33,760 nucleotides of DNA from Subtercola sp. Z020 (GCF_002931235.1 NZ_PSTT01000086.1:1-33760); one strand, 5' to 3'. Positions 24,690 to 32,871 are shown, counted from the stretch's first letter. Notes: generated by a model from the letters alone, not told the origin. Made by a program: numbers and translations.

Positions 24690-26147
24690 ATGCGCGCTGC
24701 CGCATCCAGACACGCCGGACCCGTCCGGTCCACCAAGACGTCACGCGCGACCAACATCGCGGTCGTGAGCGGGGTGGGCCTGCTCGCTGCCTCGATCCTG
24801 TTCGCCACGATGGGCGCAGCTGCGGTGGAGGCCCCGGTCACTCTCGGCACGGCGGCCACCTACGCGGTGCTCTCCGGCCAGACGGTGACCAACACGGATG
24901 GAACGGTGCTCGGGCGCGACCTCGGGCTGTCGCCCGGCTCGGCGATCACCGGCTTCCCGCCCGGCATCGTGAACGGCGAGACGCACCTCGGTGACGCCAC
25001 TGCGCTGAAGGCGCAGGCCGACCTGGCCATCGCCTACGACGACGCAGCGGGCCGGGCACCGACAGCGTCGGTCTCCGACGACCTGGTCGGCAGAACCTTC
25101 GTGGGCGGCGTCTACAAGTCGACCAGCACCCTGGCCCTCAGCGGTACGGTGACGCTCGACGGGCAGGGCAACCCGAACTCCGTGTTCATCTTCCAGGTCG
25201 CCTCGTCGCTCAACACGGCAACGGCGAGCCGCGTCAACCTGACGAACGGTGCACGCAGTTGCAACGTCTTCTGGCAGGTCGGAGCCTCGGCCGTGCTCGG
25301 CACCAATTCGAACTTCGTCGGCACCATCATGGCGCTCACCTCGATCTCGGTTGAGACGGGAACGGATGTCGCGGGCCGCGCTCTCGCCCGCAACGGCTCG
25401 GTGACGCTCGACGACAACACGTTCACGACCGCGACGTGCGCGGTGGTGCCTGTTCCGACGGAGACGCCGACGGCGACGCCCACGGCCTCGCCGACAGGGA
25501 CCCCCACGGCCTCGCCGACCGGAACGCCGACGGCCTCGCCGACCGGCACCCCGACTACGCCGCCGACTCCGACCGCGACGCCGACACTGCCGCCGACTCC
25601 GACGGCCACGCCGACGTTGCCGCCGACTCCGACGGCCACGCCGACGTTGCCGCCGACTCCGACCGCGACCCCGACTCTGCCGCCGACTCCGACGGCCACG
25701 CCGACGTTGCCGCCGACCCCGACGGCCACGCCGACACTGCCGCCGACTCCGACCGCGACGCCGACCTTGCCGCCGACGCCGACCGCGACTCCGACCGTCA
25801 CGCCTACGGCCACGCCGACTCCGACGCCGACCGTGACCCCCACGGCCACGCCGACTCCGACGCCGACTGTGACGCCCACGGCCACGCCGACTCCGACCCC
25901 GACGGCATCCGCGGCTCCCACCGCGACCGCCACCCCGACGCCGGCGCCCAGCACGACGGCGAGCGCCGTGCCGGTACCCGGCGGCGGTGGGAACGGCGGC
26001 AGTGGATCATCCGGAGACCTCGCTGAGACCGGTATCGGCGGCATCCTGCCCCCCGTCACCGGAGCGAGCGTGCTGCTCGTGATGGCCGGCCTGACCGCCT
26101 TCTTCCTCTCCCGGCGCACCCGCACCCGCCGGAACCCGACCGACTGA
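24690..26147 (+). CDS. DUF3494 ice-binding-like protein with Pro/Thr stalk and LAETG anchor
   Basis: A 485-residue exported surface protein. Residues 1-48 form a long signal peptide with hydrophobic core [18 protein letters not shown]. Residues 50-252 match the DUF3494 ice-binding fold: [59 protein letters not shown] and [20 protein letters not shown] stalk of 8-, 10- and 12-residue Pro/Thr repeats follows (about 254-410), then a Gly/Ser linker, LAETG (444-448), a hydrophobic helix and an Arg-rich tail. LAxTG is the actinobacterial sortase class E-type signal, so the protein should be cell-wall linked. Family members bind ice and some act as ice adhesins; ice activity here is inferred from fold similarity. 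The start has GAGG seven bases upstream. No sortase gene is in the window. Confidence 0.9.
   Translation: MRAAASRHAGPVRSTKTSRATNIAVVSGVGLLAASILFATMGAAAVEAPVTLGTAATYAVLSGQTVTNTDGTVLGRDLGLSPGSAITGFPPGIVNGETHLGDATALKAQADLAIAYDDAAGRAPTASVSDDLVGRTFVGGVYKSTSTLALSGTVTLDGQGNPNSVFIFQVASSLNTATASRVNLTNGARSCNVFWQVGASAVLGTNSNFVGTIMALTSISVETGTDVAGRALARNGSVTLDDNTFTTATCAVVPVPTETPTATPTASPTGTPTASPTGTPTASPTGTPTTPPTPTATPTLPPTPTATPTLPPTPTATPTLPPTPTATPTLPPTPTATPTLPPTPTATPTLPPTPTATPTLPPTPTATPTVTPTATPTPTPTVTPTATPTPTPTVTPTATPTPTPTASAAPTATATPTPAPSTTASAVPVPGGGGNGGSGSSGDLAETGIGGILPPVTGASVLLVMAGLTAFFLSRRTRTRRNPTD
25560..25799 (+). repeat. Eight 30-bp tandem repeats coding PPTPTATPT(L/V)
   Basis: Eight back-to-back 30-bp units begin at 25560, 25590 and so on to 25770. 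Seven encode [10 protein letters not shown] and the last ends in Val. Units differ only at synonymous or near-synonymous positions, suggesting expansion by unequal recombination or slippage. Length change keeps the frame. The repeat also keeps the opposite strand open. Confidence 0.95.
25800..25907 (+). repeat. Three 36-bp tandem repeats coding [11 protein letters not shown](V/A)
   Basis: Units at 25800-25835, 25836-25871 and 25872-25907 continue the stalk with a 12-residue period. Together with three preceding 8-residue ASPTGTPT-like units, the stalk has three different repeat lengths in succession. Confidence 0.9.
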
Positions 26148-26160
26148 CCCCAAGCCCGCG

Positions 26161-26193
26161 CGGTGCCGAACTAGCGATAGCGGTTCGGCACCG
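26161..26193. terminator. Bidirectional terminator-like hairpin
   Basis: CGGTGCCGAAC (26161-26171) and GTTCGGCACCG (26183-26193) form a perfect 11-bp stem with an 11-base loop. It lies 13 bases after the ice-binding protein stop and overlaps the last codons of the convergent ATP-grasp gene, so it could stop transcription from both sides. No T-tract is present. Confidence 0.6.
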
Positions 26194-27082
26194 TCCAGTG
26201 GCTGCCGAACCTCTCATTGAAGCTCGGCGGCTCGAACGGGCTGTGACCGCCCGCCGGGTAACTCGTCAGCTCGCCGACGACGATGCGCCCCGGCAGCAGA
26301 TAGAGGTCGACGCGCAGAAAGTCGGTCTCCTCGGCCAGGCGCTCGGCGAGGGCGATCATCTCGTCGAGGGTCTCGGGTCGCGGCCGCCCGGGCGTCGCCC
26401 ACGGCAGCCCGCCGCTCAGCTCGAGGTGCTCCCAGTCACGGGAGTAGAAGTCCTGCGTGCGTTCGCCGAAGCGGCCCGAGTCGACCTGCACGTACTCGCA
26501 CCGGCCGTGGAACACGAAGAACTTCAGGTCGTCGGGAATCGCCCCCTCGGGTGACGACAGCAGCTCCTCGACGATGATCCGCGGCTGGATGCGGCTATAG
26601 GCCCACTCGCTGTTCGGCCCCCGCCCGTAGAGTTTGCGGAGCCAGGAGCCGGCGGTGCGGGCGAGCAGGTCGGGGTCGGCCGCACTCGGCAGCACGTGCT
26701 GGTAGATCCAGCCCCAGTCGGGCCGCACCAGCCGCGCCTCCGGTGCTGCCTCGGGGGAGACGACGACCACCGCTCCGCTGCCGTGGGTCGGCTTGATGAC
26801 GAGACCCTCGCCGACGCTCAGGCCGCGGAGCGCATCCGCCTCGTCGAACACCCCGATCGCGTCGGGCAGGTACGCCTCGCCGACGCGGTCGGCGATGTAC
26901 TCCCTGACCGCTGCCTTGTCGGCGAAGGTCACCAGCAGGGGGCGCCGGTCACGCAGCATCTTGTACTGCACCTTCTCGGTGAACGTGACCGGCCGTCGCG
27001 TGCGGAACAGTCGCCAGGCGCGCACCAACCGGCTGCGTTCGCGTCGTCTGATGGGCTTCTCGGGGGTGAAGATCGGCGGCAC
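26171..27082 (-). CDS. TupA-like ATP-grasp protein
   Basis: A 303-residue protein matching the TupA-like ATP-grasp family (PF14305-type), often found in polysaccharide and teichuronopeptide gene clusters. Visible segments are FTEKVQYKMLRDRRPLLVTF, ADKAAVREYIADRVGEAYLP, LVIKPTHGSGAVVVVSPE as the ATP-binding Lys and Gly-rich loop, IIVEELL, DDLKFFVFHGRCEYVQVDSG, FLRVDLYLLPGRIVVGELTS with the metal-binding acidic residues, and GHSPFEP. It probably ligates an amino acid or similar group to a surface polymer, but no glycosyltransferase or polymer genes are nearby, so the partner is unknown. GTG at 27082 is chosen because TACGAT lies six bases upstream. The longer open frame to 27184 would cover the divergent promoter. 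Confidence 0.88.
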   Translation of the reverse strand: MPPIFTPEKPIRRRERSRLVRAWRLFRTRRPVTFTEKVQYKMLRDRRPLLVTFADKAAVREYIADRVGEAYLPDAIGVFDEADALRGLSVGEGLVIKPTHGSGAVVVVSPEAAPEARLVRPDWGWIYQHVLPSAADPDLLARTAGSWLRKLYGRGPNSEWAYSRIQPRIIVEELLSSPEGAIPDDLKFFVFHGRCEYVQVDSGRFGERTQDFYSRDWEHLELSGGLPWATPGRPRPETLDEMIALAERLAEETDFLRVDLYLLPGRIVVGELTSYPAGGHSPFEPPSFNERFGSHWTVPNRYR

Positions 27083-27094
27083 TCCACGATCGTA
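27083..27094 (-). promoter_or_regulatory. Candidate leaderless promoter (-10) of the ATP-grasp gene
   Basis: TACGAT (27094-27089 on the minus strand), six bases and the GTG at 27082 again show the TANNNT-N6-start layout, here with a GTG start. No Shine-Dalgarno sequence is visible. Confidence 0.45.
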
Positions 27095-27192
27095 GCGGCG
27101 ACCGGATGCCCGGCAGGAGAAATTCTGACCGCTCGCCGGGCGTTGCATCCGAGAGACGCCGGCCCATCCCGGGCCTGCCGGCAAGGAGAACC

Positions 27193-27486
27193 ATGATCAC
27201 CGCACTGCTCGAACTCCGCATCGCCCCCGAGTCGCTCTCCGACGCGACGCGCGTGCTCACCGAGACCCTGCAGCAGACCCGCGCTCGCGAGGGCAACCTC
27301 GGGGTGGACGTTCTCGTCGACCGCGCCGATGCCGCCCACATCACCATCGTCGAGCGCTGGGAATCGATCGAGGCAGACGACGCCTACCGCGCCTGGCGTG
27401 CGACCGACGAGGGCAAGAGCCAGCTCGGCACCATCCTCGCCGCCCCGCCCGCCCTCTCGGTCAACGACACCTCGTTCTCCCTGTAG
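27193..27486 (+). CDS. Antibiotic biosynthesis monooxygenase (ABM) domain protein
   Basis: A 97-residue protein with one ABM-type ferredoxin-like barrel: ITALLELRIAPESLSDATRV, LTETLQQTRAREGNLGVDVL, HITIVERWESIEADDAYRAW and a C-terminal strand. The length is typical of stand-alone members, which work as dimers in quinone or aromatic oxidation or as small-molecule-handling proteins; the substrate cannot be read from the sequence. The ATG at 27193 has AAGGAG four bases upstream. It is divergent from the ATP-grasp gene with about 110 bases between and convergent with the peptide ABC ATPase. Confidence 0.88.
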   Translation: MITALLELRIAPESLSDATRVLTETLQQTRAREGNLGVDVLVDRADAAHITIVERWESIEADDAYRAWRATDEGKSQLGTILAAPPALSVNDTSFSL

Positions 27487-27539
27487 TCCCCCGCGGCGGG
27501 GCCGCGGCGAGCGCTGCCGCGCCGCCCGCAGCGGGCCGC

Positions 27540-27556
27540 ACCGCGAGCCTCGCGGT
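27540..27556. terminator. Hairpin between convergent ABM and peptide ABC genes
   Basis: ACCGCGA (27540-27546) and TCGCGGT (27550-27556) form a 7-bp stem with a 3-base loop within a very GC-rich 92-base gap (27487-27578). It is a plausible bidirectional terminator without a T-tract. Confidence 0.4.
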
Positions 27557-27578
27557 CGCCGACCGAGCAGCCGCGCTG

Positions 27579-29318
27579 TCAGGCCAGGCGGGGGGAGGCG
27601 GCCAGCAGGCGGCGGGTGTAGGGGTCGGCGGGGTTCGCGAAGAGGGTCGCCGACGGGCCGCTCTCGACGATGCGGCCGTCGAGCATGACGGCGACCGTGT
27701 CGCTCATGTGCTGCACCACCCCGAGGTCGTGCGAGATGAACAGGTAGCTGAGCCCCCGCTCGCGCTGCAGTTCGTCGAGCAGGTCGAGCACCTGCGCCTG
27801 CACCGACACGTCGAGCGCCGACACGGGCTCGTCGCAGACGAGGATGTCGGGCTGCGGCGCCAGCGCCCGGGCGATCGCCACGCGCTGGCGCTGGCCGCCC
27901 GACAGGTGCAGGGGGCGGCGGTCGGCGAGCGAACCGGCCAGCCCGACCGAGTCGAGCAGCTCGGTGAGGGCGGGCAGCTGACCCCTGTCGCGGGTGCTGC
28001 GGCCGTCGGTCAGGGCGTCGGTCAGAATCTCGCGCACCGTCCAGCGCGGGTCGAACGAGCCGAGCGGATCCTGGTAGATCGCTCCGATCCGCCGCCGCTC
28101 GGGCCGTCGTTCGCGTTCGCTCAGGATGCTCCACGGCGCGCCCCCGAGGGCGACGGTTCCGGCATCCGGAGCCGTCAGACCGAGCACTAGGCGCGCGGTC
28201 GTCGTCTTGCCCGAGCCGGATTCGCCGACGAGCCCGAGCGTCTGCCCCCGCGCGAGACTGAGCGACACGTCGTCGACGACCACCCGCCGCGACCCGTCGG
28301 GGTTGCGGTAGCTCTTCACGAGCCCGTGCGCTTCGAGCGCCGGTGCGCCGGCCGTTCGTCCTCCGCCACCGTCCTTTCCCGCGAGGCGCGCGCCACGCTC
28401 GGCGCCGCCCTCCCTGCGCACAGCGTGCGCGTCGGCTGCGGTTGCGGGCGCGACTTCGGGCTCGACTTCCGGCGCGGCGGCGGGCGCAAGGGGCGTGCCC
28501 CGGGGGCGGCCCGCGGGCACCGCACGGATGAGGCGCTTCGTGTATTCGTGCTGCGGATCGCCGAGAACCCGGTCGGCCGGTCCCTGCTCGACGATGCGGC
28601 CGTCGGTCATCACCGCGATCCTGTCGGCGATGCGGCCCACCACCGCGAGGTCGTGGCTGATCAGCAGCACCGCTGTTCCCTCACGCTTCAAGCGCTCGAG
28701 CAGCAGCAGAATCTGCTCCTGCACGGTGGTGTCGAGTGCCGTCGTCGGCTCGTCGGCGATGAGCAGCGGCGGGTCGAGCGCGATCGCCGAGGCAATGAGG
28801 GCGCGCTGCCGCAGCCCGCCCGAGAGCTCGCCCGACCGCTGCCGCGCCCGGAACTCCGGTTGCGGAACGCCGACATCCACGAGCAGCTGCTGCACCCGGG
28901 CACTGCGCTCGCCCGGGGAGAGCCGCGTGTGCAACCGCAGGGCGTCGGCGATCTCGCGCCCCACCGTTCGCAGCGGGTCGAGCGAGACCAGGGCATCCTG
29001 CAGCACCAGCCCGACGTCGGCGCCGCGAAGGCCCCGCAGCTGGCGCACCGAGAGGGTGAGCACGTTCTTCGTGCCGACCACCAGGCGGTCGGCGGTCACG
29101 GTCGCGTTCTGGCCGGCGAGACCCAGGATGCTGCGGGCCGTGACGCTCTTGCCCGACCCCGATTCGCCCACCAGCGCCAGGCACCGGCCGGGCTCGAGCG
29201 TGAAGCCGACGCCGTCGACCACCGTCGTCGTCTCGCGCCCGCTCCGGAACCCGACGCGGAGGTTCTGCACGTCGAGCACCGCCTGCTGCTCGCCCAGCAC
29301 CGCCTGCTGCTCGCCCAT
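27579..29318 (-). CDS. Peptide/nickel-type ABC transporter, double ATP-binding protein (DppD-DppF fused)
   Basis: A 579-residue protein with two complete ATPase domains corresponding to the separate DppD and DppF/OppD and OppF subunits. NBD1 (about residues 14-265) has GESGSGKS, ELSGGLRQRALIASA and LLIADEPTTALD. NBD2 (about residues 325-575) has [24 protein letters not shown] and ILVCDEPVSALD; both H-loops read ISHDL. A charged Ala/Glu/Gly-rich linker of about 60 residues joins them. The C-terminal segment of each domain, DPQHEYTKRLI and DPYTRRLL, is the oligopeptide-type signature. The ATG overlaps the permease stop by one base (TGATG). The N-terminus carries GEQQAVL twice because of a 21-bp duplication. 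It energises the permease pair encoded just upstream. Confidence 0.92.
   Translation of the reverse strand: MGEQQAVLGEQQAVLDVQNLRVGFRSGRETTTVVDGVGFTLEPGRCLALVGESGSGKSVTARSILGLAGQNATVTADRLVVGTKNVLTLSVRQLRGLRGADVGLVLQDALVSLDPLRTVGREIADALRLHTRLSPGERSARVQQLLVDVGVPQPEFRARQRSGELSGGLRQRALIASAIALDPPLLIADEPTTALDTTVQEQILLLLERLKREGTAVLLISHDLAVVGRIADRIAVMTDGRIVEQGPADRVLGDPQHEYTKRLIRAVPAGRPRGTPLAPAAAPEVEPEVAPATAADAHAVRREGGAERGARLAGKDGGGGRTAGAPALEAHGLVKSYRNPDGSRRVVVDDVSLSLARGQTLGLVGESGSGKTTTARLVLGLTAPDAGTVALGGAPWSILSERERRPERRRIGAIYQDPLGSFDPRWTVREILTDALTDGRSTRDRGQLPALTELLDSVGLAGSLADRRPLHLSGGQRQRVAIARALAPQPDILVCDEPVSALDVSVQAQVLDLLDELQRERGLSYLFISHDLGVVQHMSDTVAVMLDGRIVESGPSATLFANPADPYTRRLLAASPRLA
29275..29316 (-). 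repeat. 21-bp perfect tandem duplication at the ATPase N-terminus
   Basis: AGCACCGCCTGCTGCTCGCC plus C occurs at 29275-29295 and again at 29296-29316 without a mismatch, directly before the ATG at 29318. It duplicates GEQQAVL in frame. The exactness suggests a recent slippage event. Confidence 0.9.
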
Positions 29319-30199
29319 CACCGCTCCCGGTTCCGACGCTGCAGGCCCCGCCCGAGCACCGTCGCCGACGCGGCCGCCAGCACCACGAACAGACCGGGGA
29401 AGAACGTGAGCCACCACGCGACGGAGATGTACGTGCGCCCCGCCGAGAGCATCGCCCCCCACTCTGCCGCGGGGGGCACCGCGCCGAGGCCGAGAAAGCT
29501 GAGCGCGGAGGCCCACACGATGGCCTGCCCGACCCCGAGGGTGGCGAGCGCGAACAGCCCGGCCGCCACGTTCGGCAGGATGCTGCGGCGGAAGATCTGC
29601 CCCGGGCTCCGCCCCAGAACGACGGCGGCCTCGATGAAACCCGATCCGCGGATCGAACGGATCTGCGACCGGATGATGCGCGCGTAGCCGGGCGCCGTCG
29701 CGAGTCCAACGGCGATCGTCGACGTGGTCACCCCCACCCCGAAGATCGTGATGAACAGCAGCGCGAGCAGCAGCCCGGGGAACGCGAACAGCACCTCGAG
29801 CAGCCGATTCACGCCGAAGTCGACGGCGCGTGGGCCGAGGCCGGCGAGGGATCCGAGAACGAGCGCGAGCACCAACCCGATCCCGGTCGCCGCCACGCCG
29901 ATCAGCAGCGACGACCGCGCGCCGTAGACGACCCGCGTGAAGATGTCGCGCCCCGATTCGTCGGTGCCGAACGGGTGACCGGGCGACGGCGGCGTGAAGG
30001 CGCTCGCGGGCGCGATGGCGAGGGGGTCGGTCGCCGTCAGCAGCTGCGGGGCGAGGGCGGCGACCAGCAGGAAGAGCAGAATGAGCCCGGCGATGACCTC
30101 CGCGACGTGCAGGTGGGCGAGCGCGCGGCGGGCGCCGCTCGGCTGGTGGGCTGTGGATGCCGCCAGAGGCAGCAGGGGAGCCCCGGCCGACCCGCTCAC
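29318..30199 (-). CDS. Peptide/nickel-type ABC permease (DppC-like)
   Basis: A 293-residue permease of the DppC/OppC family. A first membrane helix (VIAGLILLFLLVAALAPQLL, about residues 34-53) is followed by the family loop HPFGTDESGRDIFTRVVYGA and five further helices. The cytoplasmic coupling region reads YARIIRSQIRSIRGSGFIEA, then ILPNVAAGLFALATL. GTG at 30199 overlaps the DppB-like stop codon by four bases (GTGA). It is the second membrane subunit of the importer and is coupled on its other side to the double ATPase. Confidence 0.92.
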   Translation of the reverse strand: MSGSAGAPLLPLAASTAHQPSGARRALAHLHVAEVIAGLILLFLLVAALAPQLLTATDPLAIAPASAFTPPSPGHPFGTDESGRDIFTRVVYGARSSLLIGVAATGIGLVLALVLGSLAGLGPRAVDFGVNRLLEVLFAFPGLLLALLFITIFGVGVTTSTIAVGLATAPGYARIIRSQIRSIRGSGFIEAAVVLGRSPGQIFRRSILPNVAAGLFALATLGVGQAIVWASALSFLGLGAVPPAAEWGAMLSAGRTYISVAWWLTFFPGLFVVLAAASATVLGRGLQRRNRER

Positions 30200-31209
30200 G
30201 ACCCACCGCCCGACGACGACTGCGCGCGCAGCCGCGGATCCGCGAGGCGGTCGGCGAGGTCGGTCGCGATCGTGACCACGATGTAGACGAGCGCCACCAC
30301 CATCACGACGCCGATCACGACAGGGATGTCCCTGATCAGCACGGCATTCAGCAGAGTGCGCCCGAGCCCGGGGCGGGCGAAGACCGTCTCGACCACGACC
30401 GCGCCGCTGATCAGCGATCCGAAGGCCCAGCCCGAGAGGCTGATCGCGGGCAGGGCCGCGTGCCGCAGCGCGTGGATCAGCCGAACCCCGGTCTCGCTCT
30501 CACCGCGCGCCCTCGCCGAAACGGTGAACGGGGCATCCAGAGCGTTCAGAACCGACTCGCGCATCAGCTGCCCGAGAAAGCCGGCCAGGGGAATGGCGAG
30601 CGTGAGCACGGGCAGCACGAGGCCCGGGATGCCCGGGGTGCTGATCGCGGGCAGCCAGCCGAAGCCCACGCTGAACACCAGGATGAGGATCGTGCCGAGC
30701 CAGAAGTTCGGCACGGCGGCCGCGACGATCTCGAGCACGGTCGAGACGGTGGCGGCGATCCGCCCGCCCCGGGTCGCCCAGAGGGCCAGCCCGATCGCGA
30801 GCAGCCAGGCGACGGCGAGCGAGAGCACGGTGAGCAGCAGCGTGCTGCCCAGCCCGTCGAGAATCACGTGCGCGACCGGCACTTTCAGGGAGTAGGAGGT
30901 GCCGAAGTCGCCGGTCGCGAGCCGCCCTAGCTCGTGCAGGTACTGGGTGAGCAGGGGCTGGTCGAGGCCGAACTCGGCCCGTGCCTGGGCGAGGGCCTCC
31001 GGGGTGGCGCGGGAGCCGGGCCCGCCGAGGATCGCCTCGGCCGGGTCGCCCGGGATCAGCCGGATGCCGAAGAAGATGAGCGTGGCGACGGCCCACAGCA
31101 CGAACACGGCGCCCGCGACGCGCGTCACGATCCACCGCGCGGCGCGCCCCGCCGAGCGCCGCCGTCGCACCCCCTGCTCGGCGGCGGCAGCGCTGGCGAG
31201 GGAGGTCAC
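30196..31209 (-). CDS. Peptide/nickel-type ABC permease (DppB-like)
   Basis: A 337-residue permease of the DppB/OppB family. It has an N-terminal helix (VTRVAGAVFVLWAVATLIFF), the family-specific extracytoplasmic stretch RLIPGDPAEAILGGPGSRAT with FGLDQPLLTQYLHELGRLATGDFGTS, and further helices. The coupling motif region is TVSARARGESETGVRLIHAL, then RHAALPAISLSG. GTG at 31209 has TAGGCT exactly six bases upstream and no good ribosome binding site. It is the first gene of a three-gene operon. No solute-binding protein gene lies upstream or downstream in the window, so the importer must borrow a binding protein encoded elsewhere; the substrate is unknown. Confidence 0.92.
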   Translation of the reverse strand: MTSLASAAAAEQGVRRRRSAGRAARWIVTRVAGAVFVLWAVATLIFFGIRLIPGDPAEAILGGPGSRATPEALAQARAEFGLDQPLLTQYLHELGRLATGDFGTSYSLKVPVAHVILDGLGSTLLLTVLSLAVAWLLAIGLALWATRGGRIAATVSTVLEIVAAAVPNFWLGTILILVFSVGFGWLPAISTPGIPGLVLPVLTLAIPLAGFLGQLMRESVLNALDAPFTVSARARGESETGVRLIHALRHAALPAISLSGWAFGSLISGAVVVETVFARPGLGRTLLNAVLIRDIPVVIGVVMVVALVYIVVTIATDLADRLADPRLRAQSSSGGGS

Positions 31210-31221
31210 CCTTCGAGCCTA
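31210..31221 (-). promoter_or_regulatory. Candidate leaderless promoter (-10) of the peptide ABC operon
   Basis: TAGGCT (31221-31216 on the minus strand), six bases and the GTG at 31209 follow the TANNNT-N6-start pattern seen at six other genes in this window. Confidence 0.45.
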
Positions 31222-31268
31222 GGCGCGATTCGCCCCGTCGACCCGCGGTGGCGCCACATGACGTCCCG

Positions 31269-31331
31269 CCCGGACGGAGGTGGGGCGATCCTCCGCTCTC
31301 TGGGCGTCGGGTGCGCTCACCTCCGTCCGGG
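31269..31331. repeat. 14-bp perfect inverted repeat downstream of dctA
   Basis: CCCGGACGGAGGTG (31269-31282) and CACCTCCGTCCGGG (31318-31331) are exact reverse complements around a 35-base centre. It begins 59 bases after the dctA stop codon and lies 60 bases upstream of the peptide permease start. It may be a long-loop terminator for dctA, an operator for the permease operon or an extragenic repeat. No T-tract follows. Confidence 0.55.
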
Positions 31332-31389
31332 TGGGAGGCTGCGCGCGGCGGCGACGCGGATGCTCGGACACGGGGTGGCGCCGGGCGGG

Positions 31390-32871
31390 TTAGCGGCGGC
31401 GACGGGTGCCGACGGGGCCCTCGACGATGGCGGCGATCTCGGAGGTGGAGACGGGGGCGTGGCCCGCGGCATCCCGCTCGCCGGCGCCCACGACCGCAGC
31501 GCCAGCGACACCAGTGGCAGCAACGCCACCCGCAACACTGGCACCCGCGGCCGACGGCGCGTGGTCGTCGGCGCTCATCGTCGCCTCATCGAACGGCAGC
31601 TCGCGCGAGAGCACGGCGCGCACCCGGTCGCGGTCGATCTGGTGCGTCCACGTGCCGATCAGGATGGTCGCCACCGCGTTGCCGGTGAAGTTGGTGAGCG
31701 CCCGGGCCTCCGACATGAAGCGGTCGATGCCGACGATCACGCCGACCCCGTTCACCAGGTCGGGACGGTGGGCCTGCAGCCCGCCCGCGAGGGTGGCGAT
31801 GCCGGCGCCCGAGACGCCGGCGGCACCCTTCGACGCGATCATCATGAACAGCAGCAGCGAGATCTGCTCGCCGATGTTCAGGGGCGTTCCGGTCGCGTTC
31901 GCGATGAACAGCGACGCCATCGTCAGGTAGATCGCGGTGCCGTCGAGATTGAACGAGTAGCCGGTGGGAACGGTGATGCCGGCGACCGACTTGGAGACGC
32001 CGACGTGCTCCATCTTCGCGATCAGCCGGGGGAGCGCCACCTCGCTCGACGAGGTCGACACGATCAGCAGGTACTCCCGCCCGAGGTAGCGCATCAGCTG
32101 GAAGATGTTGGTGCGGGCGGAGATCCAGAGCAGACCGCCCAGAATGATCACGATGAACAGGGCGCAGGTGATGTAGAACGCGATCATCAGGGTTCCGAGG
32201 CTGACGAGGGCCGCCGCCCCGCTCGAACCGACGACCGCCGCGATTGCGCCGAAGGCACCGATCGGTGCGACCCACATGATCATCGACAGGATGCGGAACA
32301 CCAGCACCTGGATCTGCCCGATCGCCGACAGGATGGGCGCCCCCTTCGGCCCGAGGTACTGCAGCGCGAACCCGACGAGCAGCGCGACGAAGAGCACCTG
32401 CAAAATGTTGCCCGCGGTCAGCGACGACAGCAGCGAGGTGGGGATGATGCCGAGGATGAACCCGGTCGTGTCCGAAGCGGGCAGCGCCGACGTGTCGTAC
32501 GTCGAGGCCGAGATGTTCAGCCCGTCACCCGGGTGGATGACGTTGCCGACGACGAGCCCGATGCCGAGCGCGAATGTCGACATCACGATGAAGTAGCCGA
32601 GCGCGAGCCCGCCGATCTTGCCCACCGTGGCGGCCTTGGCGATCGAACCGACCCCCAGCACGATCGTGCAGAAGATGATGGGCGCAATCATCATCTTGAT
32701 CAGCGAGACGAAGCCGTCACCGAGGGGCTTCAGCCCCTTCGCGAACTCCGGGGCGAGAAGTCCCACCGCGATGCCGGCCGCCACCGCGACGATGACGAAG
32801 ATGTAGAGGTAGTGGGCACGGTCCAGGCGCTTCCTGGGAGTCGTGCCGGTTGCTGCTGGCGTCGTTGCCAT
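31390..32871 (-). CDS. dctA: C4-dicarboxylate:cation symporter DctA
   Basis: A 493-residue transporter of the dicarboxylate/amino acid:cation symporter family. Hallmarks are in order: YLYIFVIVAVAAGIAVGLL (first helix), SLIKMMIAPIIFCTIVLGV, the serine-rich hairpin STSSSEVALPRLI, GYSFNLDGTAIYLTMASLFI, MMIASKGAAGVSGAG, and GIDRFMSEARALTNFTGNAV with the substrate-binding Asp, Arg and Asn. It should import succinate, fumarate or malate with Na+ or H+. The C-terminal 60 residues are an Ala/Gly/Val-rich tail beyond the family core. The ATG at 32871 follows AAAGGTGAG; an open frame to 32970 extends into the divergent promoter. It is divergent from a CitA/DcuS-like kinase, its probable regulator. Confidence 0.94.
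   Translation of the reverse strand: MATTPAATGTTPRKRLDRAHYLYIFVIVAVAAGIAVGLLAPEFAKGLKPLGDGFVSLIKMMIAPIIFCTIVLGVGSIAKAATVGKIGGLALGYFIVMSTFALGIGLVVGNVIHPGDGLNISASTYDTSALPASDTTGFILGIIPTSLLSSLTAGNILQVLFVALLVGFALQYLGPKGAPILSAIGQIQVLVFRILSMIMWVAPIGAFGAIAAVVGSSGAAALVSLGTLMIAFYITCALFIVIILGGLLWISARTNIFQLMRYLGREYLLIVSTSSSEVALPRLIAKMEHVGVSKSVAGITVPTGYSFNLDGTAIYLTMASLFIANATGTPLNIGEQISLLLFMMIASKGAAGVSGAGIATLAGGLQAHRPDLVNGVGVIVGIDRFMSEARALTNFTGNAVATILIGTWTHQIDRDRVRAVLSRELPFDEATMSADDHAPSAAGASVAGGVAATGVAGAAVVGAGERDAAGHAPVSTSEIAAIVEGPVGTRRRR

Noticed and set aside
25480-25907. CRISPR-like array
   Set aside because: The 30- and 36-bp units are contiguous without spacers, keep a reading frame and encode a Pro/Thr stalk.
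25112-26125. 337-codon minus-strand open frame of Gly/Val repeats antisense to the ice-binding protein
   Set aside because: It exists because the tandem repeat and high GC keep the opposite strand open; there is no family match and no sensible start, and the sense protein has a complete domain layout.
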